From positions 806,001 to 870,000 of the forward strand of contig JASGHK010000004.1 of assembly GCA_049841135.1 (NCBI GenBank): a DNA stretch of 64,000 nucleotides, written 5' to 3'. A program made the translations under genes and the position numbers. Below the pieces are notes generated by a model that did no database searches, was not told the origin of the DNA, and worked only from the letters and a program-made list of their open reading frames with translations. This document shows positions 39,412 through 50,858 of this stretch, piece by piece. This DNA comes from JACRCT01 sp049841135. Its GTDB lineage: Bacteria; Myxococcota; Myxococcia; Myxococcales; UBA5297. The stretch's first letter is position 1. Each line of letters opens with the position of its first letter.

Positions 39412-40059
39412 TCAGGCTGTCCCGGGCGCGGCCGGCTCGGGCAGGGATGCGAGCAAGCGCCGAAGGGCGGTCGAGCCGTCGTCGACGATGGGTGGACCCC
39501 ACAGGAAGCACAGGACGTCGACCGGCAGCCGCGCGAGGAGCCGCTCGACGCTCGCTCGGGCCCGGTCGGGTTCGGCCAGCTCGCGCGCGAGCTCTGGGAC
39601 GCCGCTCCCACCGTGGACGAGCAGCCCCGAAAGGAAGAGCACGCCCCGCGGTCCCCGTGTCGTCCACAGGACCTGCGTCTGGGCATTCGGCCCCGGCGCG
39701 TGGAAGGCGGCGAGTCCTCCGGGCAGGGCGTCCCCTGCCGAGTAGGTCAGGTCCGGCTCCTCGTCCAACCCATCGAGGTCGGCTGGCGCGAAGAGGTCGA
39801 TCCCCAGCTGCCGGCGCAACCGGAAGGCGGTCCTCTGCCGTTCGGGCCCGGTCAGGAGGATGACCTCCGGGCGGCCGATCCCCTCCCCCAACCCCTCCTG
39901 GGGCAGCGGAAGGGGGTCGATCAGCACGACGCGGTCGCCATTGGTGATCGCCCAGGCCTGGGGCTCGGGCGTGCCGACCTCCCCCGCCGGCCCGCTCCAA
40001 CGCAGCAGCCCCGGCACTCCTGCTAGCGGCTCGGCCGCCCCCTGGACACGTCGCGTCAT
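39412..40059 (-). CDS. Metallo-beta-lactamase-fold-like protein lacking metal ligands
   Basis: 215 residues. WAITNGDRVVLIDPLPLP resembles the first strands of the MBL fold, and further strands (PDLTYSAGDALPGGLAAFHA, LFLSGLLVHGG) continue it. The zinc motif HxHxDH expected after VILL is replaced by TGPERQR, so it is probably not an active hydrolase. Soluble, no signal peptide. Function unknown. Confidence 0.55.
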   Translation of the reverse strand: MTRRVQGAAEPLAGVPGLLRWSGPAGEVGTPEPQAWAITNGDRVVLIDPLPLPQEGLGEGIGRPEVILLTGPERQRTAFRLRRQLGIDLFAPADLDGLDEEPDLTYSAGDALPGGLAAFHAPGPNAQTQVLWTTRGPRGVLFLSGLLVHGGSGVPELARELAEPDRARASVERLLARLPVDVLCFLWGPPIVDDGSTALRRLLASLPEPAAPGTA

Positions 40060-40139
40060 GGCGACAAAGTGGGGACGAAATGATCCAGGAGCCCAGACTC
40101 GCCCGGGGCGGCCGGCCAGGCCCTCGGCAGGGATTTCGC

Positions 40140-40167
40140 TTGACCGCCGGGGAGTCTTTTGTAAATT
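40140..40167 (+). promoter_or_regulatory. Promoter of the rpsU-yqeY-dnaG-rpoD operon
   Basis: TTGACC at 40140-40145 and TAAATT at 40162-40167 with a 16-base spacer, 131 bases before rpsU. The -10 lies in an AT-rich island unusual for this window. Confidence 0.6.
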
Positions 40168-40298
40168 AAGGCGTTTACTAACGAATCCCCGCGAGGCGCC
40201 CGCCCATGAATCCGACGGCGGGCTCTTTGTTTGCCGGGGCCAAAGCTGGGGCGTCCACCATACGCCCCCACAGATACGTGGCGAAGGGAGGTGACCTC

Positions 40299-40497
40299 AT
40301 GCCAGGTGTACGAGTCAAGGAAGGCGAGTCCTTCGAGAACGCCATGAAGCGCTTCAAGAAGCAGTGCGAGAAGGCGGGCATCCTCTCGGGAGATCCGCAA
40401 GCGCGAGCACTACGAGAAGCCGTCGGTGAAGAAGAAGAAGAAGGCTCTCGCAGCGAAGAAGCGAGCGCTCAAGAAGATGCGCAAGTCGTACGTCTAG
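40299..40497 (+). CDS. rpsU: Ribosomal protein bS21
   Basis: 65 residues after repair: MPGVRVKEGESFENAMKRF, EIRKREHYEKPSVKKKKK and the basic tail LKKMRKSYV are those of bS21. Preceded by GGAGGTGA. The frame breaks at 40388-40390, where TCGGAGATCC reads TCGGGAGATCC; removing one G restores the frame. First gene of the macromolecular synthesis operon, which links translation (rpsU), replication priming (dnaG) and transcription (rpoD). Confidence 0.93.
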
Positions 40498-40627
40498 CAG
40501 GTCTGCCTGCTCACGACGCCACGGCGCCCCCGGAACAGGCGGGGGCGCTCGTGGGACCAAGAAGAGAAGGTGGGGCCCGGGACCTGTGACTCTCCCGGGC
40601 CTTCGCGCGCGTCCGCCGGAGAGAGCC

Positions 40628-41084
40628 ATGAGCCTCAAGCAGCGCCTCGAGGAGGATTCTCAAGAAGGCGATGAAGTCGCGCGATGCCGCTGCCCTTTCG
40701 GCGCTGCGCCTGCTCAAGACCGAGATCACCAAGAAAGAGATCGAGCTCGCCAAGAAGGAGCTCGACGACTCCGAGATCCTCAAGCTCGTCGAGAAGGCCC
40801 TCAAGCAACGCGGCGAGTCGGCCGAGCAGTTCCGCAAGGGTGGCCGCACCGAGCTCGCCGAACAGGAGGAGCGCGAAGCCGCCTTCCTGAAGGCCTACCT
40901 CCCCGCACGCCTCTCGGAGCAGGAGCTCGACGCGCTCGTCGCCCAGGCCATCGCCGAGACCGGCGCCAAGTCGCCCAAGGAGATGGGCGCCGTCATGAAG
41001 GTCGCACAGGCCAAGGCCGCCGGGCGCGCCGACGGCAAGGCCTTGAGCGAAGTGGTCAAGAAGAAGCTCGCCAACCCGTCGTAA
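40628..41084 (+). CDS. yqeY: YqeY/GatB-related protein
   Basis: About 151 residues after repair. MSLKQRLEEDLKKAMKSRDA, LSALRLLKTEITKKEIEL and the C-terminal DGKALSEVVKKKLA are typical of YqeY. The family resembles the tail domain of GatB and probably acts with tRNA or amidotransferase. The usual place of yqeY between rpsU and dnaG is kept. The frame breaks at 40655-40659, where GATCTC reads GATTCTC. Confidence 0.9.
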
Positions 41085-41114
41085 CGAGGGCCTAGGGAAC
41101 CAGACCGGAACCGA

Positions 41115-42921
41115 ATGCAGATCCCGCCGGAAAAGATCCAGGAGATCCTCGAGCGCACGGACATCGTGGCGCTCATCTCCCGGCACATGGAGCTGAAGCG
41201 GACGGGCCGCTCTTTCAAGGGCCTTTGCCCGTTCCACGGCGAGAAGACGCCCAGCTTCCACGTCAACCCCGACCGGCGGTTCTTCAAGTGCTTCGGCTGC
41301 GAGGCGGGCGGCGACGCCATCAGCTTCATGACGCGGATGACCGGGCGCTCGTTCGTCGAGGTGGTTCGCGACCTGGCCAAGGAAGCCGGCGTCAACCTCG
41401 AGGAGCGCGAAGACCCCGCGGCCAAGGAGCGGACCGCCCTGCGGGAGGCCAACCTCTTCGCCCAGCGCCACTTCGAGCAGCGGCTGTGGGAGAGCCCGCT
41501 CGGCGCGAAGGGCCGCGAGCACCTCGCCAAGCGCGGGGTCAGCGTCGAGGCTCGGCCCGCCGGTTCGGCCTGGGCTACGCGCCCGACACCTGGACTGATT
41601 TCACGGACCTGCTTGTTAAGGAGGGCATTCTCGAGTGGGCGTCGCTGGCGGGCCTGGTCAACCCCAGGCAGAAGGGCGACGGCTACTTCGACGTCTTCCG
41701 CGGCCGCCTGATGATCCCCATCCGCTCCACCGACGGCCGCACCATCGCCTTCGGCGGGCGCGTGGTGGAGTACCAGGAGCGCCCCGACCGCGACCCGCCC
41801 CCGAAATACTTGAACTCCCGGGAGTCGCCGCTATACCGCAAGAGCGAGACGCTCTATGCCCTCGACGTGGCCAAGGACGAGATCCGCAAGCGCAAGTCCG
41901 CCATCCTCGTGGAAGGGTACTTCGACGTGATCGGCCTGTTCAGCGCAGGGGTGCAGCACGCCGTCGCGCTCTGCTCGACCGCGCTCACCGCCGGCCACCT
42001 CACCGCGCTGACCAAGGCCGGCGCCGAGGAGCTCGTCCTGCTGCTCGACGGCGACTCCGCGGGCCTCAAGGCCGTCGAGCGCCTGGCCGGGCCGCTGCTC
42101 GCCTCGGGCGTCAAGGCCCGCGTGGCGGCACTTCCCGACGGCGACGACCCGGACACCTTCGCCATCCGCGAGGGGAGCGCAGCGGTCGACGACCTGGTGG
42201 GCCAGGCCCCTGCCCTCTCGACCCACCTGCTCCACCGCGCGCTGCCCAACGGCAAGGCCAGCTCCTTCGAGGAGAAGATGGCCGCCCTCGCCCGCTTCCG
42301 GCCGCTGCTGGAGTCGATGCAGCCCGGCATGGCTCGCACGCTCTTGATGACGCAGCTCGCCGACCACCTGGGCGTCCCCGAGTCCGAGGTACGCGCGTCG
42401 CTGCGCCAGGAGATCAAGCCCAGGACCGCCGCGAAGCCGGCCGCCAAGCCCGCCGCGCCCGTCCAGGCTGCGCTCGACGTCAACGAGGAGCTCTTCTCCG
42501 CCCTGCTCATCGCCGACCCGGCGCTGCGCGAGGAGCCCGAGGCCCGCTTCCGCGAGCAGGTGCGCGTGCTCGAGGTCCGCGTGCTGCTCGAGACCGACCA
42601 TGCCGCCGAGGGTCTGGCCGGGCTGTCGGAGACCGCGCGCAAGGCCATCGACCGGCGGCTCCAGGAGATCGCCTCGACGATGCCCACCCCGGACGCTCGC
42701 AAGAAGGCCCTGCGCGACGCCTCGCTGCGCATGCGGCTGGCGCGGGTCGAGGAGCAGAAGGTCGAGAAGGAAGCGGAGCTGACCGCCGCGGTGTCTCAAG
42801 GAGCGGCGGACGAGGAGATTCAGCGGATTCAGGGCGAACACAAGGAGCTGTGCGACCTGCGGATGCGCTTGAAGGGCCGGTCGGTCGAGAAGGCCCAGGC
42901 GCGTGCCGCCGGAGGGGTTCG

Positions 42922-42925
<4 letters not shown>
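41115..42925 (+). CDS. dnaG: DNA primase DnaG
   Basis: About 603 residues after repair. N-terminal zinc-binding domain with the CPFH and CFGC motifs (GLCPFHGEKTPSFHVNPDRR, KCFGCEAGGD), the RNA polymerase core with FRGRLMIPI, AFGGRV, then the TOPRIM domain (VEGYFDVIGLFSAGV, LLLDGDSAGLKA). The C-terminal helicase-binding part is present. The frame breaks at 41547-41556: net +2 or -1 near GAGGCTC, where VS-VE-ARRFGLGYAPDTW should read continuously. Its stop overlaps the rpoD start (ATGA). Confidence 0.92.
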
Positions 42926-45249
<2,324 letters not shown>

Positions 45250-45312
45250 GCGAGCTACCGTTCGAAAGCCCGACGCGGAGCCCGGCGAGAAGCCAGGCTC
45301 CGCGTCGTCTTA

Positions 45313-45384
45313 TGGGCCCTGCAGGGTTCGAACCTGCGACCAAGCGGTTATGAGCCGCCAGCTCTACCGCTGAGCTAAGGGCCC
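45313..45384 (-). tRNA. tRNA-Ile2 (anticodon CAU), or less likely tRNA-Met
   Basis: Cloverleaf on the minus strand: acceptor GGGCCCT/AGGGCCC, D-arm AGCTCAGCGGTAGAGC, anticodon loop CTCATAA on a GGCGG/CCGC stem, T-arm GCAGGTTCGAACCCTGC; discriminator A, no CCA encoded. The acceptor and the segment CCGCTTGGTCGC resemble E. coli ileX, the CAU-anticodon isoleucine tRNA whose C34 is changed to lysidine by TilS so that it reads AUA. Elongator tRNA-Met has the same anticodon, so the call needs an alignment. Confidence 0.9.
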
Positions 45385-45842
45385 GTGCGGCGGGCCTCTT
45401 GTGGCACGCCTGGAGGCCGCGCGACAAGAGGATTGGCGTCATCGGCCCCGAGATAGGGCGAAGCTAACCGCTCGGTCTTCTGCCCAGCCTCGTGGAAGAA
45501 GGCGGCCCAAGGATTGGCCTTCTCGCACGGCTGCACCTCAGCAGCGCACGCCGCCGCTGGCTCGAGTAGATTTCGCTGCCTTCAGCCTCCGAGATGGACT
45601 TCGAGCACCGGAAGGCCGCTCCTCCTGCGGCCAGCGAGCGGCCGTCTTCCAGCAAGTGGCGTTGAAAAGCGGCTCGGCTCCGCCCACTTTGGGGGCGATC
45701 TCTCGCCTTCCCGGTCCACCCGGCCGGGAAGGCCCCCCACCCCGCCGTGTGTCTTCCATGAAAACGTCCGTTGCGCGGCCAGCGCCGTGTGATAAGAGTC
45801 CCGGCCGTCTGGCGGGGAGACGTGCTTTCTGGAGGCAAGGAA
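45385..45842. other. Intergenic stretch without a gene
   Basis: 458 bases without a supportable gene on either strand. It contains one clear inverted repeat (listed separately) and GC-rich direct motifs, and precedes the zinc-ribbon gene with a GGAGG at about 45834. No promoter with two good boxes was found. Confidence 0.6.
45705..45733. repeat. Inverted repeat with 10-base arms
   Basis: GCCTTCCCGG, nine-base loop, CCGGGAAGGC. No T-run follows. Could be a transcript-stabilising hairpin. Confidence 0.6.
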
Positions 45843-46563
45843 GTGTCCGTCAAGGAGAAGTTGAAGGGCCTCGAGGCGCTGCAAACGGTCGATCTTCAGA
45901 TCCTCGAATTGCAGAAGGCTGGCGAGGCCTATCCCAAGCGTCTGGCCGAGCTCGATGCCGAGCTCGCCGGTGCCCGAAACGCCCTGGAAGCAGAGCGCGC
46001 GCGGCTGAGCGACAACGAGAAGCTGCGCCGGGACAAGGAGGCCGAGGTCGCCTCCGAGAAGGACAAAACCAAGAAGTGGGAAGCGCGCTTGGCCGAGATG
46101 CGCACGACCCGCGAATACGCCGCTCTCGCTCGCGAGAATCGACATCTCCAAGAAGGCCATCCTCAACCTCGAGGAAGAGAACAAGGCCTTGGTCGACGGT
46201 GCGCAGGCCATTCGCACGGTCGCCCTGGAGAAGGAAGCGGAGCTGCGCCGCCGCGAGGACGGGAGCGCCGCCGAGCGCGCCGACCTCACCGCGAAGATCG
46301 GCTCGCTCGCCAACCAGGTCCGCGAGCTGACCGAGAAGCGCAACGAGGTGTCCAAGGGCGTCGACCCCGAGGTCATCAGCCGCTACGAGTACGTCCGCAA
46401 GAAGCGCGGCACCGGCATGGTCCCCGTGGTCAACGGCATCTGCAAGGGCTGCAAGATGCGCCTGCCGCCCCAGCTGCAGAACATCCTGCGCGCCGGCGCC
46501 ACCATCGAGACCTGCCCTTCTTGCCAGCGGCTGATCTACGCCGATGAGCTGATGAAGGACTGA
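45843..46563 (+). CDS. C4-type zinc-ribbon coiled-coil protein
   Basis: About 239 residues after repair. The first 170 residues are a charged coiled coil (LAELDAELAGARNALEAERA, EIDISKKAILNLEEENKALV). The C-terminus has a zinc ribbon CKGCKMRLPPQLQ...CPSCQRLIY. This is the layout of the bacterial CT398/DUF164 family of unknown function, often next to RNase H genes, as here. The frame breaks at 46136-46140, where GAGATC reads GAGAATC. Start is a GTG preceded by GGAGGCAAGGAA. Confidence 0.85.
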
Positions 46564-46579
46564 GCTTCCTCTCCTGGCG

Positions 46580-47303
46580 ATGAACCCCCTGCCCTCTCGT
46601 GCCGAGATCCTGGGGTTCATCGCCAAGAACGAGGCTCCTCGAGAAGACCCTCGAGCGCTTCCCCGGCATTACCCGAGAGCACCTGCGCGCCGTGCTGCGC
46701 GAGGCCGCCCTCTTGATGCGCGCCGAGGAGCAGGGCGCCGAAGCCACGGGCCCCGATCTCCCGCCACAGCGGCCGCTCGTCCCCGTCCCCAGTCCCACGC
46801 CCAGAACAGAGTCCGACTCCGCCCAGGCCCCAGCGCCCGCGAAGTCCGGCCCCACGGTCGAGGATCTCGCTCCGGCCGCCATCGAAGGCGCCTCCGGCCG
46901 CAAGAAGCTGGTCGTCTACTCCGATGGGGCCGCGCGGGGGAACCCCGGCCCCGCCGGCGCCGGCGCCGTGCTCACCCGCATCGACGGCACGCTCGTCTCC
47001 AAGGTGGGCAAGTTCCTGGGCACCGCCACCAACAACGTCGCCGAGTACACCGCCCTGCTCTTGGGCCTGGAGACCGCCCTGCGGCTGGGAGCCCAGGAGG
47101 TCGAGGTGGTGGCCGACAGCGAGCTGCTCGTGCGTCAGCTCAACGGCGCGTACAAGGTCAAGAACGCCGGCCTCAAGCCGCTCTTCGAGAAGGCTCAGGG
47201 GCTGCTCGGCAAGTTCGAGGCCTGGACCGCCCGCCACGTCCCGAGGGCGCAGAACAAGCTCGCTGACGAGATGAGCAACCGCGCCATCGACGAGCGACTC
47301 TAG
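46580..47303 (+). CDS. Ribonuclease HI-family protein with N-terminal extension
   Basis: About 240 residues after repair. RNase H core in the C-terminal 140 residues: YSDGAARGNPGPAGAG (first Asp about 114), NNVAEYTALLLGLE, ADSELLVRQLNGAY, and NKLADEMSN, giving the D-E-D-D active site. The N-terminal 60 residues are helical (FPGITREHLRAVLREAALLM) and joined by a Pro-rich linker. It cuts RNA in RNA-DNA hybrids. The frame breaks at 46631-46637, where GAGCTC reads GAGGCTC. It lies 16 bases after the zinc-ribbon gene and is probably coexpressed. Confidence 0.88.
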
Positions 47304-47335
47304 GGAGCGGCAGGCCTCTCATTCGCGCCTGTCTC

Positions 47336-48337
47336 TCAACCTGAATTCGAGCGCTCGCCGACCAGGTCGGCCAGCAGCTGCTCGCGAACCTTGCGCGGGT
47401 CCTTCTCGTAGGCCAGCACGTGCATCAGCTTGACCACCGCGCTCTCAGGCGTCATGTCGCCGCCGGAGATGACCCCGCGCTCGAGCGCCGCTGCCCCCGC
47501 CTCGTACAGCGAGAGGTCGACCGAGTTGTGGCGAGACTGGCTCAGCATCACCGTCACCACCTCGCGCTTGCGCGCCTCGTCGAACAGCGGCAGGAGCGAG
47601 GCGTCGCCCTCGATGGGGAAGTTGCCGGCGCCGAAGCCCTGGACCACCAGACCCTTGAGCCCGGGGAGGATGGCGCGCGCCGTCGCCGGACTGATACCCG
47701 GGAAGACCTTGAGCAGGAACACCGGCGAGACCAGCTTCTCCATCAGCCGCGGCCGACCCTGCGGCTTGCGGCCCTCGGCGTAGACGATGTCCACCCCCAG
47801 CGTGCCCAGCGGCGGGAAGTTCGGACTCTCGAAGGCGTCGTAGTCGTTGATTTTGATCTTCCGGGCCCGGTTGCCGCGGTAGAGGTGCGAGTCGAAGCAG
47901 ATGCACACCTCGGCCGGCCCGCCCGCCGCCGCGGTCACCGCGTCGATCAGGTTGAGGCGCGCGTCGGTGCGCACCTCGCCCAGGGGACGCTGCGAGCCGG
48001 TGAGCACCACCGGCTTGCGCAGCCCGCGCAGCATGAAGCTGAGCGCGCTCGCGGTCCACGCCATGGTGTCCGTGCCATGCGTGACGACGACGCCGTCCAC
48101 GTCCTCGAGCCGCTCGTGGATGCGCCGCGAAAGCGCCGACCACAGCTCCGGCCGCATATCCGAGGAGTCGATGTTCGAGAAGATCTCGAAGCGGATCTGC
48201 GCGATGCGCGAGATCTCCGGGACGTGCTCGCGCAGCGTCCGCTCGAAGTCCGCCGGGTGCAGCGGCTGGGGGCGCTTGCCCTCCATCGCCAGCGTGCCAC
48301 CGGTGTGCAGCATCAGGATCCGCCGTCGCCTGCTCAC
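47336..48337 (-). CDS. L-asparaginase, type I-like
   Basis: 333 residues from a GTG preceded by GGAGG. The two Thr motifs are present: TGGTLAMEG (about 12-20) and THGTDTMAWTA (about 89), with the C-terminal glycine-rich dimer part. No signal peptide, so cytoplasmic. Converts asparagine to aspartate and ammonia. A longer frame exists upstream to 48547 but without motif or signal. Convergent with the RNase H gene and divergent from the DsbA-like gene. Confidence 0.9.
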   Translation of the reverse strand: MSRRRRILMLHTGGTLAMEGKRPQPLHPADFERTLREHVPEISRIAQIRFEIFSNIDSSDMRPELWSALSRRIHERLEDVDGVVVTHGTDTMAWTASALSFMLRGLRKPVVLTGSQRPLGEVRTDARLNLIDAVTAAAGGPAEVCICFDSHLYRGNRARKIKINDYDAFESPNFPPLGTLGVDIVYAEGRKPQGRPRLMEKLVSPVFLLKVFPGISPATARAILPGLKGLVVQGFGAGNFPIEGDASLLPLFDEARKREVVTVMLSQSRHNSVDLSLYEAGAAALERGVISGGDMTPESAVVKLMHVLAYEKDPRKVREQLLADLVGERSNSG

Positions 48338-48509
48338 GTGGGACCTCCAAGCAAGGTGCTGGTCGACCGCGGATGATAGATGCCCCACCGCGCGAAGCAA
48401 GGGAGAGCTCCGCCCCGGCCTTCCGGTCGCAAGTGCGCGTCCGGCAAGGCGAAAACTCGGGCCCCGCGCCTTGAGCAACCTCCCCGCTTGCACTAACATC
48501 CCGCCGCTC

Positions 48510-49385
48510 ATGGACTCCCTGCGGATGCGACGATTCCTCGCGGCCACCGGCTGCGCGCTGCTGGCCTCGTGTCAGGCCACCACCGCATCGGTTCGCGAGC
48601 TCGACCGTTCGCGCCCGGAGCTGGCCAACCTCACCGCCAGCGCCGTCGAGGTGGTGGCGGCCGCCGCCGGCCAACTGCCGACCTACGCCGGCTGCGGGCA
48701 CCTCGTTCGCGACTGCCTGAAGGTCCATCCCACCTGCCAGCACGCCGCGCGCGAAGTCTCCCTCCTCGCCTGGCTCGCCAACAGCGGCGCCAGCGCGAGC
48801 GAAGCGATGGCCGAGGTCCAGGCGTACTACGACCGGTTCCGCCAGCCCGCCGCAGCCATCGATCTCGCCAAGGCCGCGTGCCAGGGGCCAGAGGACGCCG
48901 CGGTGACGATGGTGGTCTTCTCCGACTTCGAATGCCCCGCCTGCGGAACCGTTCGGCCCCTCCTCGAGGCGGTGGCCGCGTCCAACCCGCAGGTGCGGCT
49001 GTGCTTCAAGTATTTCCCGCTCGACAGCCACGCCAACTCGCGGACCACCGCGCAAGCCGCCGAGTTCGCACGCGAGCAGGGCCGCTTCTGGCAGCTGCAC
49101 GACCTGATGTTCGAGCACCAGGAGAACCTGGACCTCGACCACGTCGTGGCGCTGGCCGCCACCGCCGGCCTGGACGCTGGGCTGCTGCGCCAGGCGCTCG
49201 CCGAGAACCGGTACCTCGCGGTGGTGAAAGGCTCGAAGGCCGAAGGAAAGTCCATCGGCATCACCGGAACCCCCACCATCCTCTTGAATGGTCGCCCGTT
49301 CACCCTGCCCGTCGACGGCAACTATCTGCAGCGCGCCATCGAGGACCACACCGAGTTCGCCAAGGGAGGGTGGACTCGCGACTGA
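48510..49385 (+). CDS. DsbA-like thioredoxin-fold lipoprotein
   Basis: 291 residues from the ATG at 48510 (48525 is also possible). Lipobox LLASC (about 18-22). The N-terminal half is helical with several Cys (GCGHLVRDCLKVHPTC), unusual for DsbA. The C-terminal half is a DsbA-type thioredoxin domain with FSDFECPACGTVRPLLE (CPAC at about 146), the conserved GITGTPTILLNG cis-Pro loop (about 255). Probably an extracytoplasmic thiol oxidoreductase. It lies near the c-type cytochrome genes downstream and could serve haem-site thiols; that link is inference. Confidence 0.85.
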   Translation: MDSLRMRRFLAATGCALLASCQATTASVRELDRSRPELANLTASAVEVVAAAAGQLPTYAGCGHLVRDCLKVHPTCQHAAREVSLLAWLANSGASASEAMAEVQAYYDRFRQPAAAIDLAKAACQGPEDAAVTMVVFSDFECPACGTVRPLLEAVAASNPQVRLCFKYFPLDSHANSRTTAQAAEFAREQGRFWQLHDLMFEHQENLDLDHVVALAATAGLDAGLLRQALAENRYLAVVKGSKAEGKSIGITGTPTILLNGRPFTLPVDGNYLQRAIEDHTEFAKGGWTRD

Positions 49386-49425
49386 CTGAAGGTCCGTCCT
49401 TTCCGAACCGAAGAGAGGTCACGCC

Positions 49426-50844
49426 TTGAGCACCTTCTTGACCCGAAGTCTCCATGCCACCGCGCTGGCGCTCGCCGGCGCAGTCCTGCTCGCGCCCGCC
49501 TCGGGCCTGGCGCAGCGCCGCGTCATCACTGGCCGCCCCGCCACCGAAGAGAAGAAGGAAGAGCCCAAGCCGGCGGAGACTGCGCCGGCGGCCCCCGAAC
49601 CGGCCAAGGAGGATCCCAAGAAGGAAGAGGCGAAGAAGGCCGAAGAGCCCGCCAAGAAGGAGGAGCCGAAGAAGGCGGAGGAGGCCAAGAAGGAGGCGGC
49701 GAAGAAGCCTGAAGAGCCCGCCAAGAAGGAAGAGCCGAAGAAGGCGGAAGAGGCCAAGAAGCCTGAGGAGGCGCGCAAGCCGATCGCCGCGCAGCCTGAG
49801 CCCGCGAGCCCCAACGCGACGCCTCCCGCCGCCTCCAAGGACGAGCCGCGCCGGGCGCTGACCGGCGACGAGCCCAAGAAGGAGACGCCCCCCGAGAAGC
49901 CGGTCATCCTCGTTCCCAAGGACGAGCAGGGCGCGAGCGGTTCGGGCGCCAAGGCCTCCGCCGCCCCCAAGGCCGACGAGGCGCTCTACCGCAAGAAGAT
50001 CGACAAGATGAGCGTCACGCTGCGCGTTCGCCCGGCCAAGCCCGTGCCGGGCAAGACCACGACCCTCGTCTTCGAAGTCGTCAAGCACCTGGCCGTCCCC
50101 GACCCTGCCCTCGGCGACCGCGTGCCGCTGGAGAAGGCCATCCTCTTCGCTGACGTCGGCAAGGATGGCGGGGCGATGGTGCGCTATCGCCTCCACCCGC
50201 TCTCGGACGCCGGGGTGTACGGCATCCACCTGACCGCCGCGGAAGCCGGGCCTTACCGCATCGCCCTCGAGCAGCGGCTGGAGAACGCCGAGATCGGCGA
50301 CAAAGCCCTGACCGCCGACTTCGTGCTGGGCATCGGCCAGGACACCCCGATGCAAGCCGCCGAGGAGGAGTCCGCCACCAAGTCCGGCCGAGGCCGCACC
50401 GCGCTGCGCGCTGGCGACGCCCCGCCCGCCGAAGGCGCACCGACGGTGATGAAGGCGCTGGGGGACGGCTGGATGGAGCTGGCCGCCGGCTTGGCCAAGC
50501 CGAATTCGGGCACGGACCTGGTCGCCATCGCCCGCACCATGGCCGAGGCCGCCGAGAAGCTGGTCGGCCAGGCTCCCGCCGCGTTCGGCTCCCAGCGGCG
50601 CGACTTCGACGCGTTGGCCAACGAGGCGGCCGCCGCGCTCAAGGAGCTCGTCCCCCTGGTCGGCACCGACGCGGCCAAGGCCCGCGAGGCCATGACCAGG
50701 ATCGAGGTCGCCAACTGCGCCAAGTGCCACGTCAAGTACCGCTTCCAGCTCACCGACGACGTCGCGTCGTGGCCCAAGTTCACGCCGAAGGCGCCCAAAG
50801 ATGCCCCGGCGCAGCAGTCCGGCCCCCGCAAGCCCGTCAAGTGA
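49426..50844 (+). CDS. c-type cytochrome with Lys/Glu/Pro-rich repeat region
   Basis: 472 residues from a TTG preceded by GAGAGG. Signal peptide LTRSLHATALALAGAVLLAP. Residues about 40-150 are Lys/Glu/Pro/Ala repeats (EEPKKAEEAKK and variants), then a beta domain (SVTLRVRPAKPVPGKTTTLV) and a C-terminal four-helix part ending in CAKCHVKYRF (about 431), the position of haem in cytochrome c'-type proteins. Single CxxCH. Periplasmic or surface electron carrier; partner unknown. Next gene starts after 14 bases. Confidence 0.75.
   Translation: MSTFLTRSLHATALALAGAVLLAPASGLAQRRVITGRPATEEKKEEPKPAETAPAAPEPAKEDPKKEEAKKAEEPAKKEEPKKAEEAKKEAAKKPEEPAKKEEPKKAEEAKKPEEARKPIAAQPEPASPNATPPAASKDEPRRALTGDEPKKETPPEKPVILVPKDEQGASGSGAKASAAPKADEALYRKKIDKMSVTLRVRPAKPVPGKTTTLVFEVVKHLAVPDPALGDRVPLEKAILFADVGKDGGAMVRYRLHPLSDAGVYGIHLTAAEAGPYRIALEQRLENAEIGDKALTADFVLGIGQDTPMQAAEEESATKSGRGRTALRAGDAPPAEGAPTVMKALGDGWMELAAGLAKPNSGTDLVAIARTMAEAAEKLVGQAPAAFGSQRRDFDALANEAAAALKELVPLVGTDAAKAREAMTRIEVANCAKCHVKYRFQLTDDVASWPKFTPKAPKDAPAQQSGPRKPVK
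49642..49761 (+). repeat. Two 51-base coding repeats
   Basis: A 51-base unit at 49642-49692 recurs at 49711-49761 with two or three differences, encoding EEPAKKEEPKKAEEAKK twice. It is part of the linker of the cytochrome gene. Confidence 0.85.
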
Positions 50845-50858
50845 GCCCGGAGGACACC

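Noticed and set aside
45313..45384. tRNA with CAU anticodon called as elongator or initiator Met
   Set aside because: Acceptor, D-arm and the CGCTTGGTCGC stretch fit isoleucine-2 tRNA better; Met is kept as the alternative.
49642..49761. Repeated 51-base units as a possible CRISPR or satellite
   Set aside because: They are in frame, encode a Lys/Glu-rich linker and have no unique spacers.
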